A program made the translations under genes and the position numbers. The notes below the pieces were generated by a model, which worked only from the letters and a program-made list of their open reading frames with translations, searched no databases and was not told the origin of the DNA. This document shows, one piece after another, positions 53,001 to 64,000 of a stretch of 64,000 bases of DNA. The stretch comes from Liolophura sinensis (taxonomy: Eukaryota > Mollusca > Polyplacophora > Chitonida > Chitonidae): assembly GCF_032854445.1 (NCBI RefSeq), contig NC_088295.1, positions 42,023,385-42,087,384 on the forward strand. Reading direction: 5' to 3'. Numbering within the stretch: the stretch's first letter is position 1; the number at the start of each line of letters is the position of its first letter.

Positions 53001-54615
53001 TGGCCAGAATGCCTATATCTCAGTTGTACGAGGTACTCATTATCTTTGTTATGACTCACAATTAGCACCTTCGCTGGGGCTGCCGGAGATAGATTATTAC
53101 ACAACTTGTTCATGCACTATTTTCATTTAAACAATGCTATTGGGAATGTCTCTGACAAATCCTTCGCTCAATATTTGAACTTCCTCACTACCTAATCTGA
53201 CGGGATATCCGATATAAGGACTCATGACTTGTGAAAAAAATGCTATACAAAACATTTTACAGCATATTGCTAAACAGTGAGCTCTTATGATTCAGGTGCC
53301 ATTAAAACGGGAAACACAGGAGACAATAACTGTCTGGAGATAACCCATGAGGCCAAATGGCAGGCCGTGACATGTGAAGGCGTAACACAGTCTACCATCA
53401 TCTGTCAAAAGCCGTGTGTTAGTAAGTCAAATACACACTCGATCCTAAAATCAATATTAGAATAAGAAGAGTTATTTACAAATGAAAGGAGTTGCAAGCA
53501 ATATTTTGAATGAAAACTTCAGGTCTGTTTTAGGCCAATGTGATGGCAGTGGGATTTAATGAATATGTACAACAATGAGCTTTAACCAGTACGAAAAATG
53601 TCATAGTCTTGGGAAAGTTTGACAGTTACTTGCTAAAGGTCTGAGGTTTACTTCGGACACTCCAGTTTCCTCCACCCCTAAATCTGGGCGCCACTGTAAA
53701 GTAATTTTTTAAATAAAAAATTGATAAAATTATGGATTTATGGATAATAAATAAATAAAATAAATAAAATAAATAAATAAATGTTCGACAGGTTTACTAA
53801 AACGATTTCTCCAAATGCTCACTTATCTATTTTCCTTCCGCATTGCTCAAAACATATCTCAAATATTTTACTTTTTGGATCAAATGACCTATCTCTTGAA
53901 GACAATAAAACCATATTCTCTTCTGTGCACAAATTCATTCAAGATACTCGAAGATTTATCCATCGTACTCACCAAGTAGTTCAAACAAGCTCCCTTTAAG
54001 GTACAAAGTGCTAAAACTGAAACCCATTCTTAAATCTGTTATATAATCGGTACTTAATGAAGTATATGAGTGTGTGCAGTATTGGATGCCTATGTGTATT
54101 GTAAATATTTTATTCTTCACTATCAAGTTTTGATTATATAAATGTATGATGTATATAAGTTTGAGGAGACCCCCTAGTGACCCATGGGTTGTGGGATATC
54201 CTCAGTAAACAAATAAAGAATTAAATTAAAATTAAATAAATAAAGCAAGCAAGCTGGGCGCCACTGTAAAGTAATTTTTTTATAAAAAAAAAAATTACAA
54301 AATTATGGTTTTATGAATAATAAATAAATAATTAAATAAAGCAAGCAAGCAAGCAAAGCAAGCAAGCAAAGCCAGCAAGCAAAGCAAGCAAGCAGTGGCG
54401 GAATGATTAAAATCAACGATTTGTCAGTTATTATACCTGTTTGGCGAGGAGGAGTGATTTGCATGTTTGGGTTATCTCTACACCTCAAACTAACATCGGG
54501 TCTTAAAAGCAATTATTGGATATAAGGCAACTATTAATAACTGGTATAGAAAGTTTCATGTTTTGTTGTAGGTGGACTCATTTGCAATATAAACGGAGAA
54601 CGTTTTGAGCTGTAG
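50026..54615 (+). CDS. Small C-type-lectin-like protein, four exons
   Basis: Exons 50026-50092, 51122-51427, 53296-53421 and 54572-54615, all junctions in phase 1, total 543 nt, 180 residues. Residues 1-22 are a hydrophobic leader (SSLLWTAVVCVLPVLVVL), read as a signal peptide; with upstream exons it would be a type II membrane anchor. Residues 24-160 are a C-type lectin-like domain. CPVTW and EYCY give the extra N-terminal disulphide of long-form domains, ARERC pairs with IICQK, and NNCLEI pairs with AVTCEG. MLGLND stands at the WIGL position. The calcium/sugar motifs are absent: no EPN or QPD before the NNC, and WQA in place of WND. Carbohydrate binding of the usual kind is therefore doubtful. 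The last exon adds only 14 residues. Confidence 0.8.
50163..50430 (-). repeat. SINE family A, near-consensus copy with target-site duplication
   Basis: A complete tail, body and tRNA-like head (ending GGAGGCCCC on the plus strand), flanked by the 13-bp direct repeat CTGATTTATTAAT at 50162-50174 and 50431-50443. It is a young insertion in the first intron of the lectin gene and the best copy for defining the family. Confidence 0.93.
50640..50910. repeat. Two degenerate tandem stretches in the lectin intron
   Basis: Near 50645-50740 the phrases GACATT..C.GTTGCTTGGTA recur about every 35-45 bp. Near 50770-50900 CCAACCA/CAATCAGTT and CCGTGGACT..CCACGT recur about every 30 bp. Units are poorly conserved. 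Confidence 0.45.
51590..53010. repeat. Discontinuous minisatellite built on TTCCTGGCTTGGTGC
   Basis: Patches at about 51590-51660, 52205-52435, 52545-52830 and 52930-53005 share a degenerate 15-bp unit. Within 52605-52830 it is organised as a higher-order unit of about 75 bp, three times. A SINE head fragment interrupts it at 52831-52910. It lies in the lectin intron and creates long spurious Pro/Gln/Thr or Leu/Pro/Gly frames. Confidence 0.85.
53687..54340 (+). mobile_element. 3' end of a LINE, flanked by about 80-bp direct repeats
   Basis: A 72-residue frame at 53781-53999 (NILLFGSNDLSLEDNKTIF, then a FIQDTRRF motif) resembles the extreme C-terminus of non-LTR retrotransposon polyproteins. 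A short 3' UTR and an AAAT-type tail near 54215-54245 follow. Both flanks carry GGGCGCCACTGTAAAGTAAT followed by AAAATTATGG...TAATAAATAAAT (53687-53775 and 54255-54335). It is heavily 5'-truncated and inactive. Confidence 0.5.
54340..54395. repeat. (GCAA)n microsatellite
   Basis: Runs of GCAAGCAAGCAA with AGC and GCC interruptions, just after the LINE flank. Confidence 0.9.
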
Positions 54616-55025
54616 GAACCTCAGTATTAACCGTTATATCCAGACGACTGATTGGTTAAAACTGATAAAATGGCGGCGCTTTCGGTTGTCGCAATGTGCC
54701 TGATTTTGCTGACTTTGACGAAATATATTAGCTGTGATACATAAAAACAAAATGCTTTTTAAACTTAATGTAAGATACTTTATCGATGTATATATTTGTT
54801 GTGTTGTCTTTCATTTAAGACAGCAAAGCCAGAGGAGCGACGACAGTGTGACCACACGAAACCGCTGTATGGCCTATAGGTAACCACAAGAAAATGTTTG
54901 AATTTGTTAATAGTTACTTTGCCATTATGACACAAATACAGACCTATTGTACCAAAACATGGCTTTCTTTATAATTTGTTATTTAGGCCTGTATTGTCCA
55001 AGATGAACTCAGGCAATACTAAATT

Positions 55026-55110
55026 TACTCGATTGGTATTTTACGCTATATTCAAGGGTATTTCAATAGTACGAAGGCTGTCAGCATTATGGCAGGCAAT
55101 ACAAGTGAAA
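55026..55110 (-). repeat. Diverged SINE family A fragment
   Basis: CTCGATTGGTATTTTACGCT, ATATTCAAGGGTATTTCAA and TCAGCATTATGGCAGGCA follow family order. Confidence 0.65.
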
Positions 55111-55858
55111 CAAGCTGAACGATTTGCTTCGAAATTGTTAGAGAACTGTGGATGAAAGAAGGTTTTACCTGGTATTTGGGTATTTACATATTGACTCTTT
55201 TTATCTTTTTTTTTTAAATCAATGAAGATATGATACGACTACAGGCATATTTTTTAAAAAATCTTATAAAGCGCCATTTTTCGTAGCACAAATCCATCAT
55301 CTCTTCAGGAAGACCCTTCAAAAACTTATATCTATGTTTATAGTCAAACAATTGTCGATTCCTCGCCAACAAACTCCCCCCTTCTAGCTGCCTGATCTGA
55401 ATAAAAATGAGACAGACTGACAAGGTATAGAAGTGACGAATGCATACCGAGTAAAGCAGTCAGTTACTAGTATGCTGAGACCGGCAGACGAAACTGAGAG
55501 AAGTGAAAGCTCACAATTCCAAGAAAAGAAGCTTCGGTACAATTCAGGTGACGATCACTTGATGATCAATTGTTCAAGTGAGAACTGAAGCCGAACTAGC
55601 GACCACAATGGTCAGGTGCTTCTAAGCGAGTATAAAGAAGAATATAGACGGACACATGGACAAACAGACAGACAAAAGTACAAAAAATTTTACCGTAGTC
55701 TATTCAATTCTTCGAGAAAGTAAGATGAAGATCCGTTGGCAGCTTTTCAAACCATCGTGTGCACAAAGTAATCTCTTTAGCTAAGAAGAAAACCCTCAAT
55801 TACAGAGTTCTAAACGAGTACTAAGGCAAAGGGTAAGGACTATGGTTTATAAAACTGT

Positions 55859-56090
55859 AAGGGGGCCTCCATGGCTGAGTGGCCAGCGCCGCACGTTAAC
55901 TCAGGAGCATCACCATGCGGTTGTTGTGAGCTCAAGTCGATCTCATCCTGGGTTCCTCTCCGGTCGTGCAAAGAAAGTTCTGTCAGCAACCTGCGGATAG
56001 TCGTGTTTCCCCGTTCTCAGCACGGTTTCCTCCCATCTTATACCGCAAAACAAGTCAAATATTGTTGAGTACAGAACAAAACAACAACTG
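55859..56090 (+). repeat. SINE family A, full-length plus-strand copy
   Basis: Starts AAGGGGGCCTCCATGGCTGA, has the B-box region GTGAGCTCAAGTCG, body and a weakened tail (TACAGAACAAAACAACAAC). Confidence 0.85.
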
Positions 56091-56315
56091 AACAAAAACC
56101 TTAAATGACCTAAAATTTTCGTCTCTTAATGCAGACAGGGGCGAAGGTGTTGCTGGGTCGGGAAAACTGCCTATCCAGTGCCAGTATTGAGCCTCACGCT
56201 GTTCTCTTCGTGTTTCCAGCTGCGCACCTTACTCACCCAAGCTATTAGTCTGTAAAATTTGAATACAGAAACGTGGAACCTGAAGATTACGCTACTGCAA
56301 AGTGTAACCAGGATA

Positions 56316-56530
56316 TATTCACTTGATTCACATTTTACGCCATGAACTGAAACATTTTACTTATACTATGGACGTCAGCCTTGTGGATTTTTTTATTTGA
56401 TTCATCTGATTTGTGTTGTACGCCGTACTCCAGAATATTTCACTTATACTACGACAGGCAGCATAATGGTGGAAGGAAAGCGGGCAGAGCCCGAGGGAGA
56501 CCCACGACCTTCCGTCGGTTACTGACCAGT
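56316..56530 (-). repeat. Two nested or tandem SINE family A pieces
   Basis: A partial tail and body at 56316-56388 (CACTTGATTCACATTTTACG) is followed at 56389-56530 by a second tail and body (ATCTGATTTGTGTTGTACGC through GGTTACTGAC), same orientation. Confidence 0.7.
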
Positions 56531-57225
56531 TATTTTTATGAACACTCCACGAGAGGTATAGGTACACTTTTTTTGCCATAAAATTGTCATTTTAAATATT
56601 TGCTGAAAAAAAAAAAAAAAAAAAAAAAATCAATAAATATACCCATTCTCTTCTCGAGAAATTTAAAGGAAATCAGATGTATCTGATTGTGCAAACATTC
56701 AAACACAGACGATTCCATTAAGACAAGAATAAATATAATTTTATTTTAACATGTGTATATATTCCAGTGTGTCCAGAGGCCATAACACTTCATATAATAC
56801 CATCCAAAGTCATGTAAAAGCTCAAATACATAAAACATTGACTTGATGGATACGTTGTTAAAAGAAGATAACACTTAAATAATATATTATATATAATATA
56901 TAATATATGAATATTTATACATATAATAATTCTATTCTAAAGCGAGTTTAGACATATTGTGGCGGTTCGGTGGGTGCGGAAAGCAGGTCTTTAAGATGGT
57001 GTCTTATTTGCACCAGACTTGTTCGATAAAAAAGAGAATCGGCCTGGACCTTCGCTGAGTACGAAATTAATACTGTTAGCGTCGAGACTCCAACGAGGCT
57101 AGACCAATATACGGAAAGGAGTTGGAGTCCTTCGGGGCTAATATATCACGTGTGAAATAAACTTGAGGAAATTTCACAGATTCTCGTTCATCATCAATTT
57201 AGTGTGACCAGAGCATTTACAGAAT

Positions 57226-57783
57226 ATGTCCTTCACATAAATCCTTAGGCACATCAACAGAATTGTCTGCACAATTTGGCCTTCCCTAAAATCTGATCAA
57301 CAAAAGCAGATCTACAGAATCTGATCACCCCAGGTAGACTAACACAACCTAATCTAAATAATATGATCGCTTCATGTCATCACTCCTGGAAGACTTACAT
57401 AATCTGATCACGCTACAGAATCTGGCCTTCCCTGTTGGATTTACAGAATCTGATAACCCCAGGTAGATCTACAGAATCTTACCAACCTCAGGTAGATCTA
57501 CAGAAATTGATCAATGTTAATCTACAGAATCTGATGAGCCCAGGGGGATCTACAAAATGTGATCAATCCATGTAGATTTACAAAATCTGATCACCCCAGG
57601 AAGATCTACAGAATCTGATTAACTCAGGCAGATCTACAGAATCTTGTCATTTTATGTAAATCTACATAATCTGATCACCCCCAGTAGATCTACAGAATTT
57701 GATCAATCCAGGTAGATCTACAAAACCTGATTTAACTAATCTAACCACCCCAGATCTACAGAATCTGATCACTCCCAACAGAT
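57226..57783. repeat. Minisatellite, about 28-bp unit containing BglII- and BclI-type palindromes
   Basis: About 18 degenerate units of TCTACAGAATCTGATCACCC plus CAGGTAGA. Each joins AGATCT and TGATCA. Variants appear as GATCAATCC, GATTAACTC or CATTTTATG. It lies downstream of the ankyrin gene. Confidence 0.9.
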
Positions 57784-58156
57784 TTCAACTTTCCTCTGGT
57801 AATTTATGGTCAGAGTTTCCTATGTAGATCAAAAGAACCTCCAAAATACAGAATATTTCCTCTACAGTACTTTAGATTGTTAAAAACTGCCTTTTAATAC
57901 TTTTCTAACCTATCTGAGTGAGCTAAAATGTGTCTTAACTTCCATGACAAGGCTCCAACTGCTTTATCAGAGAGATTTATGTTGAATGCACCACAATGAA
58001 AAATACTGTAACAAAGTAACACTTTTCCAACATTAAACTGCCATTCTTTTCCATCATCCCAATTAATTTAAAAAGAAATCTTTCTTTCACAAAAGTATTT
58101 AGTTCACTCGCAAAAAACTATAACAGTCAAAATCAAGGGTACACAGTAATAATATA

Positions 58157-58413
58157 TGTTTATTCATTTGATTGGTGTTTCACACTGTACTCAAGAATAC
58201 TTCGCTTATACGACAGCGGCCAGCATTATGGTGGAAGGACACCGGGCAGATCCTTGGGGAAACCCACCACCTTCCGCAGGTTGCTGGCGGACCTTCCCAA
58301 GTATGGAAATCAATATGAGCTGGACCTGAACTCACAGAGACTGCACTGGTGCGAGGCTCCTGGGTCATTGCGCCATGCTGGCGTGCTTACCCCCTTGGCC
58401 ACCGAGGCCCCCC
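58157..58413 (-). repeat. SINE family A, full-length copy with target-site duplication
   Basis: TTTGATTGGTGTTTCACACT tail through to a head ending CCACCGAGGCCCCCC, flanked by TAATAATATA at 58147-58156 and 58416-58425. Confidence 0.9.
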
Positions 58414-59065
58414 ATTAATAATATACCAGGATAACATACATGTATAACTTTACATTTGTACAGTGCTATATCTCAGATCTATTGAAAAAGATACAAAGGG
58501 ACCAGAACCACAGATAGTTGTAGGTTGTCCGAACGATGAAAATGATTTACATGTCACACACATCACATATGTATTTAAAGTGAAAAACTGTAAACACCAC
58601 AATACTTTTATCTGAGCAGATCACATTACAACAGCATCACAGTCATCCCTAATTAAATTATCTCGAAGAGTAAATACCAAACTTAATTATGTTGAAGTTC
58701 TGCATGTCTACCGTTTTGACATTACACCAGATCTCATCCGAACCATTTCAGGGCATAACTTGTCTGATCTTTGTAGACTATGCAAGACCAAAACACATAA
58801 AATGGGCTTCAAAAACAAAAGCTGTCAGACATACTGCAATGCTGCAATCCATTCAATGCTAAATGAGGAGCATCAATTTTAGAAAAATACACATGGTAAA
58901 TATTTTTTTAAAAGTCTGCAGGTTCATCAACTCCTTTAAGACAGAGAGAGATTGTTACTTTGGAAGAATGATCCTTCTTCTTGCACAAAAACACACACAA
59001 TTCTTCACCCACTTAGAGAATACCCCTCAAATAGCAAGGCTATTTGGTAAATGGGCATCTTCCTT

Positions 59066-59073
59066 TTTATTTT
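59066..59073 (-). terminator. Candidate polyadenylation signal of the ankyrin gene
   Basis: The minus strand reads AATAAA here, about 165 nt after the stop codon at 59235-59237. Other AATAAA occurrences lie much further downstream (near 56741), so this is the nearest option. Confidence 0.4.
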
Positions 59074-59234
59074 TCGTTGAGGCACAATGTTAATCAACAG
59101 GCGGTGCAAGCTGTTAAAGTGTCCCATTTTCAAGAAGTGTACCGTTTTCCCCCTACTTCAGACTTCTACCAAGGGTTATGCCGTAATAGTTATAGACTGT
59201 CAGGTACCTATTGGGCTGATTTTGTGAAAAGAAT

Positions 59235-62200
59235 TTAGCATCCAGAACTGGTTAAAATCTGGACTATCTCACTTCTGTTAAAATCCTTGGCAATGTTCAC
59301 TGGGGTCAAGTCTCCCATCCTCAACGTTGTGTCAGCTTTAGCTTCTACCAAAGCCTTAACAACATCCAGGTGACCTAAAACACACAGAGGAAAGGCTTAC
59401 TCAAAATGGAACAGAAACAAATTTCACTGCTTTACTGAATTAGTTCACTATGCACAGTCTCTCATATGAAGAATTTAGCAAATTTAGTCAAAAACAGGCT
59501 TTTCCACCTACTATACCATTACTAGTCACGGAGAAAGGAAACCCTCACGTACAGATATGAGAGCCAAATACAGATAATCATGCCTAAGTTGGTGTCTTAT
59601 TTTTAGCCAATCATACTGCCTGAATTTTCAATCTTTTGGACAGGTGCAAATTGCAAACTAGCAAAGATCTGAGACTGCAGAATACTGTCTTTGTGAATGG
59701 ATTAAATGTTTATCTTAAGAAATGTGTCTGGTTTGACACTTGAATCTTACCATGCATGACTGCCATGTGCAAGGGTGTGGCGTGCTCACATTGTGGATTC
59801 TGACAGTTAACCAAAATGTCAGGTGTCTGCAGCAGAATCTCTGCGATCTTCCCACATCCCTGATTAGCAGCTGCGTGTAAGGCAGTGTTACCTGTGTCTG
59901 TTGACTGATTCACATCGATGGCTGGCTTCACCTGTAGAACAAAAAAATGTCAGATTGAGACAGCATACATAGTAGATTAAAACTGTGCAGCATGTATTTA
60001 ATACAGCTCTGCTGATACACTGTAAGATCAGTGTTGTTTACCCTGACCCCTTGCTCACTCCACTCAAAATGCCCCCCTGTCCCTTTTTGTTTGAAACTAG
60101 GGATCTGTTACCTGTAGTTCTAGTATGGTTTATATACGATTAAAAAAAGAAAGAGACAACACCAACATGAAATCATGACCCTGATCGACTAAGACTTTGC
60201 AAGTTTCAGACATTCATCTCCTCAAAACCTTGAAGAGATTGTGATACAATACAATTGTCTTTGTTATTTATTTATAGGGCCTTTGAGAGATGCACGTTCT
60301 CGGGAGTTCCGCGCGGGGCCGCTTGCGCTAGGGGTTAGATTACATATTTGGCCCTATGCCCATGAGTGTTAGCATATAACCTGTTTTAAGCCTACATGCG
60401 GTGACCTTAAATTGTGACATGTGCTCAATGATATGTAATTTTATAGTGGAATCTCCAATACCATCCTCTTAATTTACTATCCTCATCTATGAGATTAATT
60501 AACTTGCTGTGTGGTGGTCACATTGACAGCTAAAGCTTCAGCCATACTCAGAGCTTCGGTGGAACCGAGTGCCTCGCCGTCGAAGCCATTTTAAAGTGTC
60601 ACATGACCTTTTTGGCCTTGAAATCCTTGAGAAAATTTTTCGATTGCAGTCTGCAAGAACAACTTCAACTTTGTTAATTCAATCCAAAAAGGCATAACAA
60701 AAATCTTGTTTTTCAGTGCAGGTAAATTTGTGTGCGGTCAGCGTGGATTTCATTGTAATCAGTCTCATCGAGTTTGAGAGGCAGCAATGGACTCAGTGTT
60801 ACAAAGAATGTCAGAATTTTAGATGCACTAATGCTTAGTGTGAACTAAATAAACTACTGACACGTATGAATATTTTCACAAAAGATGTGCTAACCACCTT
60901 GGCCCCCAATTGTTGTTGCAAATATAGCTGTATTCACTACATATTTACCCTGTTGAGTAGGTAGACAAGCACGTTTGCCGAGTTGTGCATGACAGCTGTG
61001 AAGATCCATGTCCTGCCATGACTATCTGTATCTTGAGGATCCACATGTCGACACTTGAGCAAGTAATGAACAACATCAACAAAATCTGCCCTGCAATCAA
61101 AACCCACAACAATCATTATAACAGATTTGATTTGATTTGATTGGTGTTTTACGCCATACTCAAGAATACTTCAATTATAAGACGACAGCCAGCATTATGT
61201 GGAAGGCCATGTGGGAGGAAACCAGACAGAGGCCACAGGAAACCAACAACCATCCGCAGATTGCTGACAGACCTTCCCAGATACGGCCTGAGAGAAAGCC
61301 ATCAAGAGCTGGACTTGCGCTCACATCAAACTCATTGGTGGGAGGCTCCTGGGTCCCCTTGGCCATGGAGGTCCCCATTTTAATAGCGATGAAGACTTAA
61401 TTCACAAACATATCTTAAGATTACTTTGCACAAAATGTCATGGAATGCATCAACTAAAAAGTGATGTCTTCATGTATACAATTAGTTTTCTTAAGTGTTA
61501 TCACAACCTCATGAGAATAGTGAGATTCCTTAAGTATTATCACACCCTCATGTGAATAGTGAGGTTCCTTAAGTATTATCACACCCTCAAGAGAATAGTA
61601 AAGTAAGAAGACCAATGGGATACACTTTACAGGCAAGTACCCCAAGTGGCAAGTTAGCAATACTAAAGTAGTAGCGTACTACAAGGTCAATCCTGTCAAA
61701 TAAGCCATGTTAAATTATTTATTTGACTGTTGTCTGATACCATAATCAAGACTTTTATAGGAAAGCAAACGACAGACCTTTGACCAGATAGTGACAAATT
61801 TTCCTACATGATATATACATAGTCTGGGTGTTGAAGACTATCAGTCTTTAAGGGATGTTTGACCCTACGAGCACTCTGACTGTCTACAACTTACTGTCAA
61901 CATTACCCCACAAAATATGAGAGTAAGAAATTTAGAAATTTCTATGACAAGATAAGGCCCAAACCTCTTCCCCATGACATGCTGACCCTTGGACAGGGAT
62001 TTTGTGGATTCCCATATTTTGACTTTTTTATTCATGAAACTATTTTATTATTTTATTTAGTAACTTGGTAGGGTTGGTGGTTTTCTCCACCCTTAAAACT
62101 GACAGCCTCATGTACATGTAATTGAAAAATTTTAAATACTGTTTAAAATTTCAAATAAATGAAGAAATCATGTTTTACTCGTAAAATAACACATTCATGT

Positions 62201-63363
62201 AAATAGTGTTTCTTCACGGAAATGTGAATACAATGCAAATTGTAATTTTAGTTTCCATTTCACCTGATTGCTTGGTACATCCTCTGATGATGAACGTTCT
62301 TCAACCGAATGCTGGAAGGTAAGGGGAGACAACCAGCAACTGGAGTTTTTCCAAGCAAGTTTCTGTAAAAGTTTAATACTGCTGACCACACATTGACAAG
62401 AGCAAAACTGCGAGCTGCCAATAGCCACTGAGCATATTGTTTGTTTTTTGTTGAGCATTTGACATCAGACAGCAATTCTTTGTACTCAGCAGTTCTGTCA
62501 GACGATAGCACATCCATGTAATTGAGAAACAGATAGCAGCCTTTAGAGCTGAGCAATGTACCAGGGTACTCCTTGTATATCGCACCAAGCAAATTGACGA
62601 TGTCTTTTCTTGTCACTTTTCCTGACTGTCTACCCACAGCAAAAGCCAAATTAAACTCATCCACAAGAATGTCATATTCCATATCGTATATAGATGTCCT
62701 CTGCACATCTGGGAAACCAGTTAACCAGAAATGAGCAAACTGGACAAAGCTGTCTTCGTAGTTACAGAACCTTGACATCTCCGTGACATTCTCATTGGCT
62801 CGCTGAAGCCAGTTGGCTACAATACTAGCATCAATATAGGTTAACATGGAGTCAAAAGAAAATGATTGACGAAGGTCTGCTGAGTGGTCAAAGTGTCCTT
62901 GCGAGTTAGAGGAAATACTGTGGAAACCGCTAACTGGCGGTAAGGCCGCTGCCTTAGGTAAATCATGCTTGGTTAGGAGAACGTTCTTTTTCTTTTTACG
63001 TTTACGTTTTGTTGGAGATTTTGTGCAGGATGAACTGGAACTTCCTGATGGTACAGGACTGATGACAGTCTGAGATTCATCCCGAGACCCACTTGTGCTG
63101 GGTGTGGAGCTGTTAGTGAGGAATCCTGAATCAGGCGAGACTCTTGTCACACCAGTGGCAGAGGTCTTCTTTGATACATGTACATCCTTATGCAAGCCAA
63201 TGTTGTCAATGTCATTACAGCTGCCATTGTTCAGACTGAGTTTCCTCATGTCATTTTCAATAATGGAGCTGTCTGTGTCACTCAACACCTCTTCGTCACT
63301 TTCATGATATGTTAGACGAGAAACACAGATCAATTCTCTCAGATCTCTCACACTTCTGGCCAT
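59235..63363 (-). CDS. Ankyrin-repeat protein with unrecognised N-terminal region, four coding exons
   Basis: Exons 62264-63363, 60949-61090, 59751-59931 and 59235-59374 join in phases 2, 0 and 1 with GT-AG borders: 1563 nt, 520 residues. Residues 1-165 are Ser/Asp-rich and disordered, with a basic cluster at 119-126 (KRKRKKKK) fit for nuclear import. Residues 170-350 look globular and well conserved in character (SFDSMLTYIDASIVANWLQR, FAHFWLTGFPDVQ, KQYAQWLLAARSFALV), but I cannot name the domain. Residues 367-515 carry ankyrin repeats, e.g. DSHGRTWIFTAVMHNSANVL, TGNTALHAAANQGCGKIAEI and TPLHMAVMHG; the first is irregular. The stop codon follows SSGC. The start is the first ATG of the long exon, and an upstream UTR exon is likely because a TTACAG acceptor lies near 63811. 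Function by analogy only: protein-protein scaffold, possibly nuclear. Confidence 0.85.
61125..61376 (-). repeat. SINE family A copy
   Basis: (TTTGA)n, then TTGATTGGTGTTTTACGCCA, body and partial head ending CCATGGAGGTCCCC. It sits 35 bp from the acceptor of the ankyrin-gene exon at 60949-61090. Confidence 0.88.
61490..61605. repeat. Tandem repeat, about 39 bp x 3
   Basis: The unit contains TTAAGTATTATCACACCCTC and A(T/A)G(A/T)GAATAGTGAGATTCC, in the first intron of the ankyrin gene. Confidence 0.85.
61709..61750 (-). repeat. Short SINE family A relic
   Basis: TTATTTATTTGACTGTTGTC and ATACCATAATCAAGACTTT keep the tail order only. Confidence 0.4.
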
Positions 63364-64000
63364 TTTAAGTAGTAATACTTCACAATGATTTTAAGAGACA
63401 CACAAAGATCATCTTCCAACACGACTACACTAAGTGCAGCTTTATCTTCAAATATGGACGGAATGTGTTACAACAGCTAATTAATAGCGCCCTACATACT
63501 GAAAAGTTTTCTTTGGCACAGTCTTTACAAAGTCATGACATTTACCAGGGCAATCCTATATCCTCTTGATTCTCAATTACAATCCTGTCAGTCAAATTCT
63601 ACCTCTACGTAAACTACTGTGTCGAAAACTAAGAATGTCACGGTCAGCAGTGAGGGAAGACTGACACGTGTTCTCCAAGCCAGATTGAAGAAAAACAACA
63701 GAGATGAGGACAGTTTTCTGGCTACATTGAAGTAGCAGGAGCGTGCAGTCTCAATCAGCTGGTTCATCAAGGTTACTGATCACTCTTCACTCCCGTTCAA
63801 TTACCGTTCATCTGTAACAGAAAAGGCTGTTTGTGAATACACTTGAAATATTGTACATTTCAAGCATTAAGGCATAATTTACATGTCTAAAATTAAAATA
63901 CATACACATAGTATAAATGACGAGCCAGCACAGGAGCTAGAGAAAAGGAAATAATGTTTAAGCTGGAAATGGATATGATTGACAAATTATCCAGCTAATT
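63364..64000. other. Upstream region of the ankyrin gene
   Basis: No plus-strand exon was seen. On the minus strand a polypyrimidine tract and TTACAG near 63811-63830 suggest that a 5' UTR exon ends further upstream. No TATA box is obvious. Confidence 0.4.

Larger units (their letters stand above)
54616..59065. other. Interval between the convergent lectin and ankyrin genes
   Basis: No coding exon is recognised. It holds five SINE pieces, a poly(A) run at about 56605-56630, AT-rich palindromic sequence near 56880-56930 and the minisatellite at 57226-57783. Part of it may be 3' UTR of the ankyrin gene. The open frame 58863-59093 on the plus strand is antisense to that UTR and not supported. 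Confidence 0.5.

Overview
The window is nuclear DNA from an invertebrate animal, probably a mollusc or another lophotrochozoan. Genes are split into many short exons with GT-AG introns, coding density is low, and the sequence is AT-rich. One tRNA-derived SINE family is scattered through it in about twenty copies, beside palindromic MITE-like elements, a decayed LINE 3' end and several minisatellites. Nothing prokaryotic was seen. The phylum is inferred only from repeat style.

Layout. (1) 1-571, plus strand: the last exon of an unidentified gene, converging on the next gene. (2) 1424-22833, minus strand: a complete 24-exon gene for the nucleolar WD-repeat protein TBL3/UTP13, reconstructed exon by exon with consistent phases. 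One coding exon (7794-7863) lacks one base in a homopolymer. The 5' end faces a small single-exon ORF on the plus strand (23317-23697) across about 480 bp that holds an E-box and an ETS-like site. (3) 23.7-30.4 kb: a gene-poor stretch with foldback elements and dispersed repeats. (4) 30406-37895, minus strand: a two-coding-exon gene for an E3-ligase-like protein of about 1313 residues, with RING, TRAF-type zinc fingers, a short coiled coil and a very long Ser/Arg-rich tail. (5) 38-42 kb: intergenic, with a 532-bp foldback element. (6) 42264-47878, plus strand: a proposed gene with a TATA box, non-coding leader exon and five small coding exons for a 112-residue secreted peptide. (7) 50026-54615, plus strand: a four-exon gene for a small secreted or membrane-anchored C-type-lectin-like protein. 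(8) 59235-63363, minus strand: a four-exon gene for a 520-residue protein with a basic nuclear-localisation-like stretch, an unrecognised globular region and C-terminal ankyrin repeats.

The genes do not form a functional cluster. TBL3 serves ribosome biogenesis. The two plus-strand genes at 42-55 kb both encode secretory-pathway proteins and lie in tandem, so they could be related or even share exons. The RING and ankyrin proteins look like intracellular regulators. Exon coordinates were derived by hand from splice signals, reading phase and remembered family similarity; no alignment or transcript data were available.
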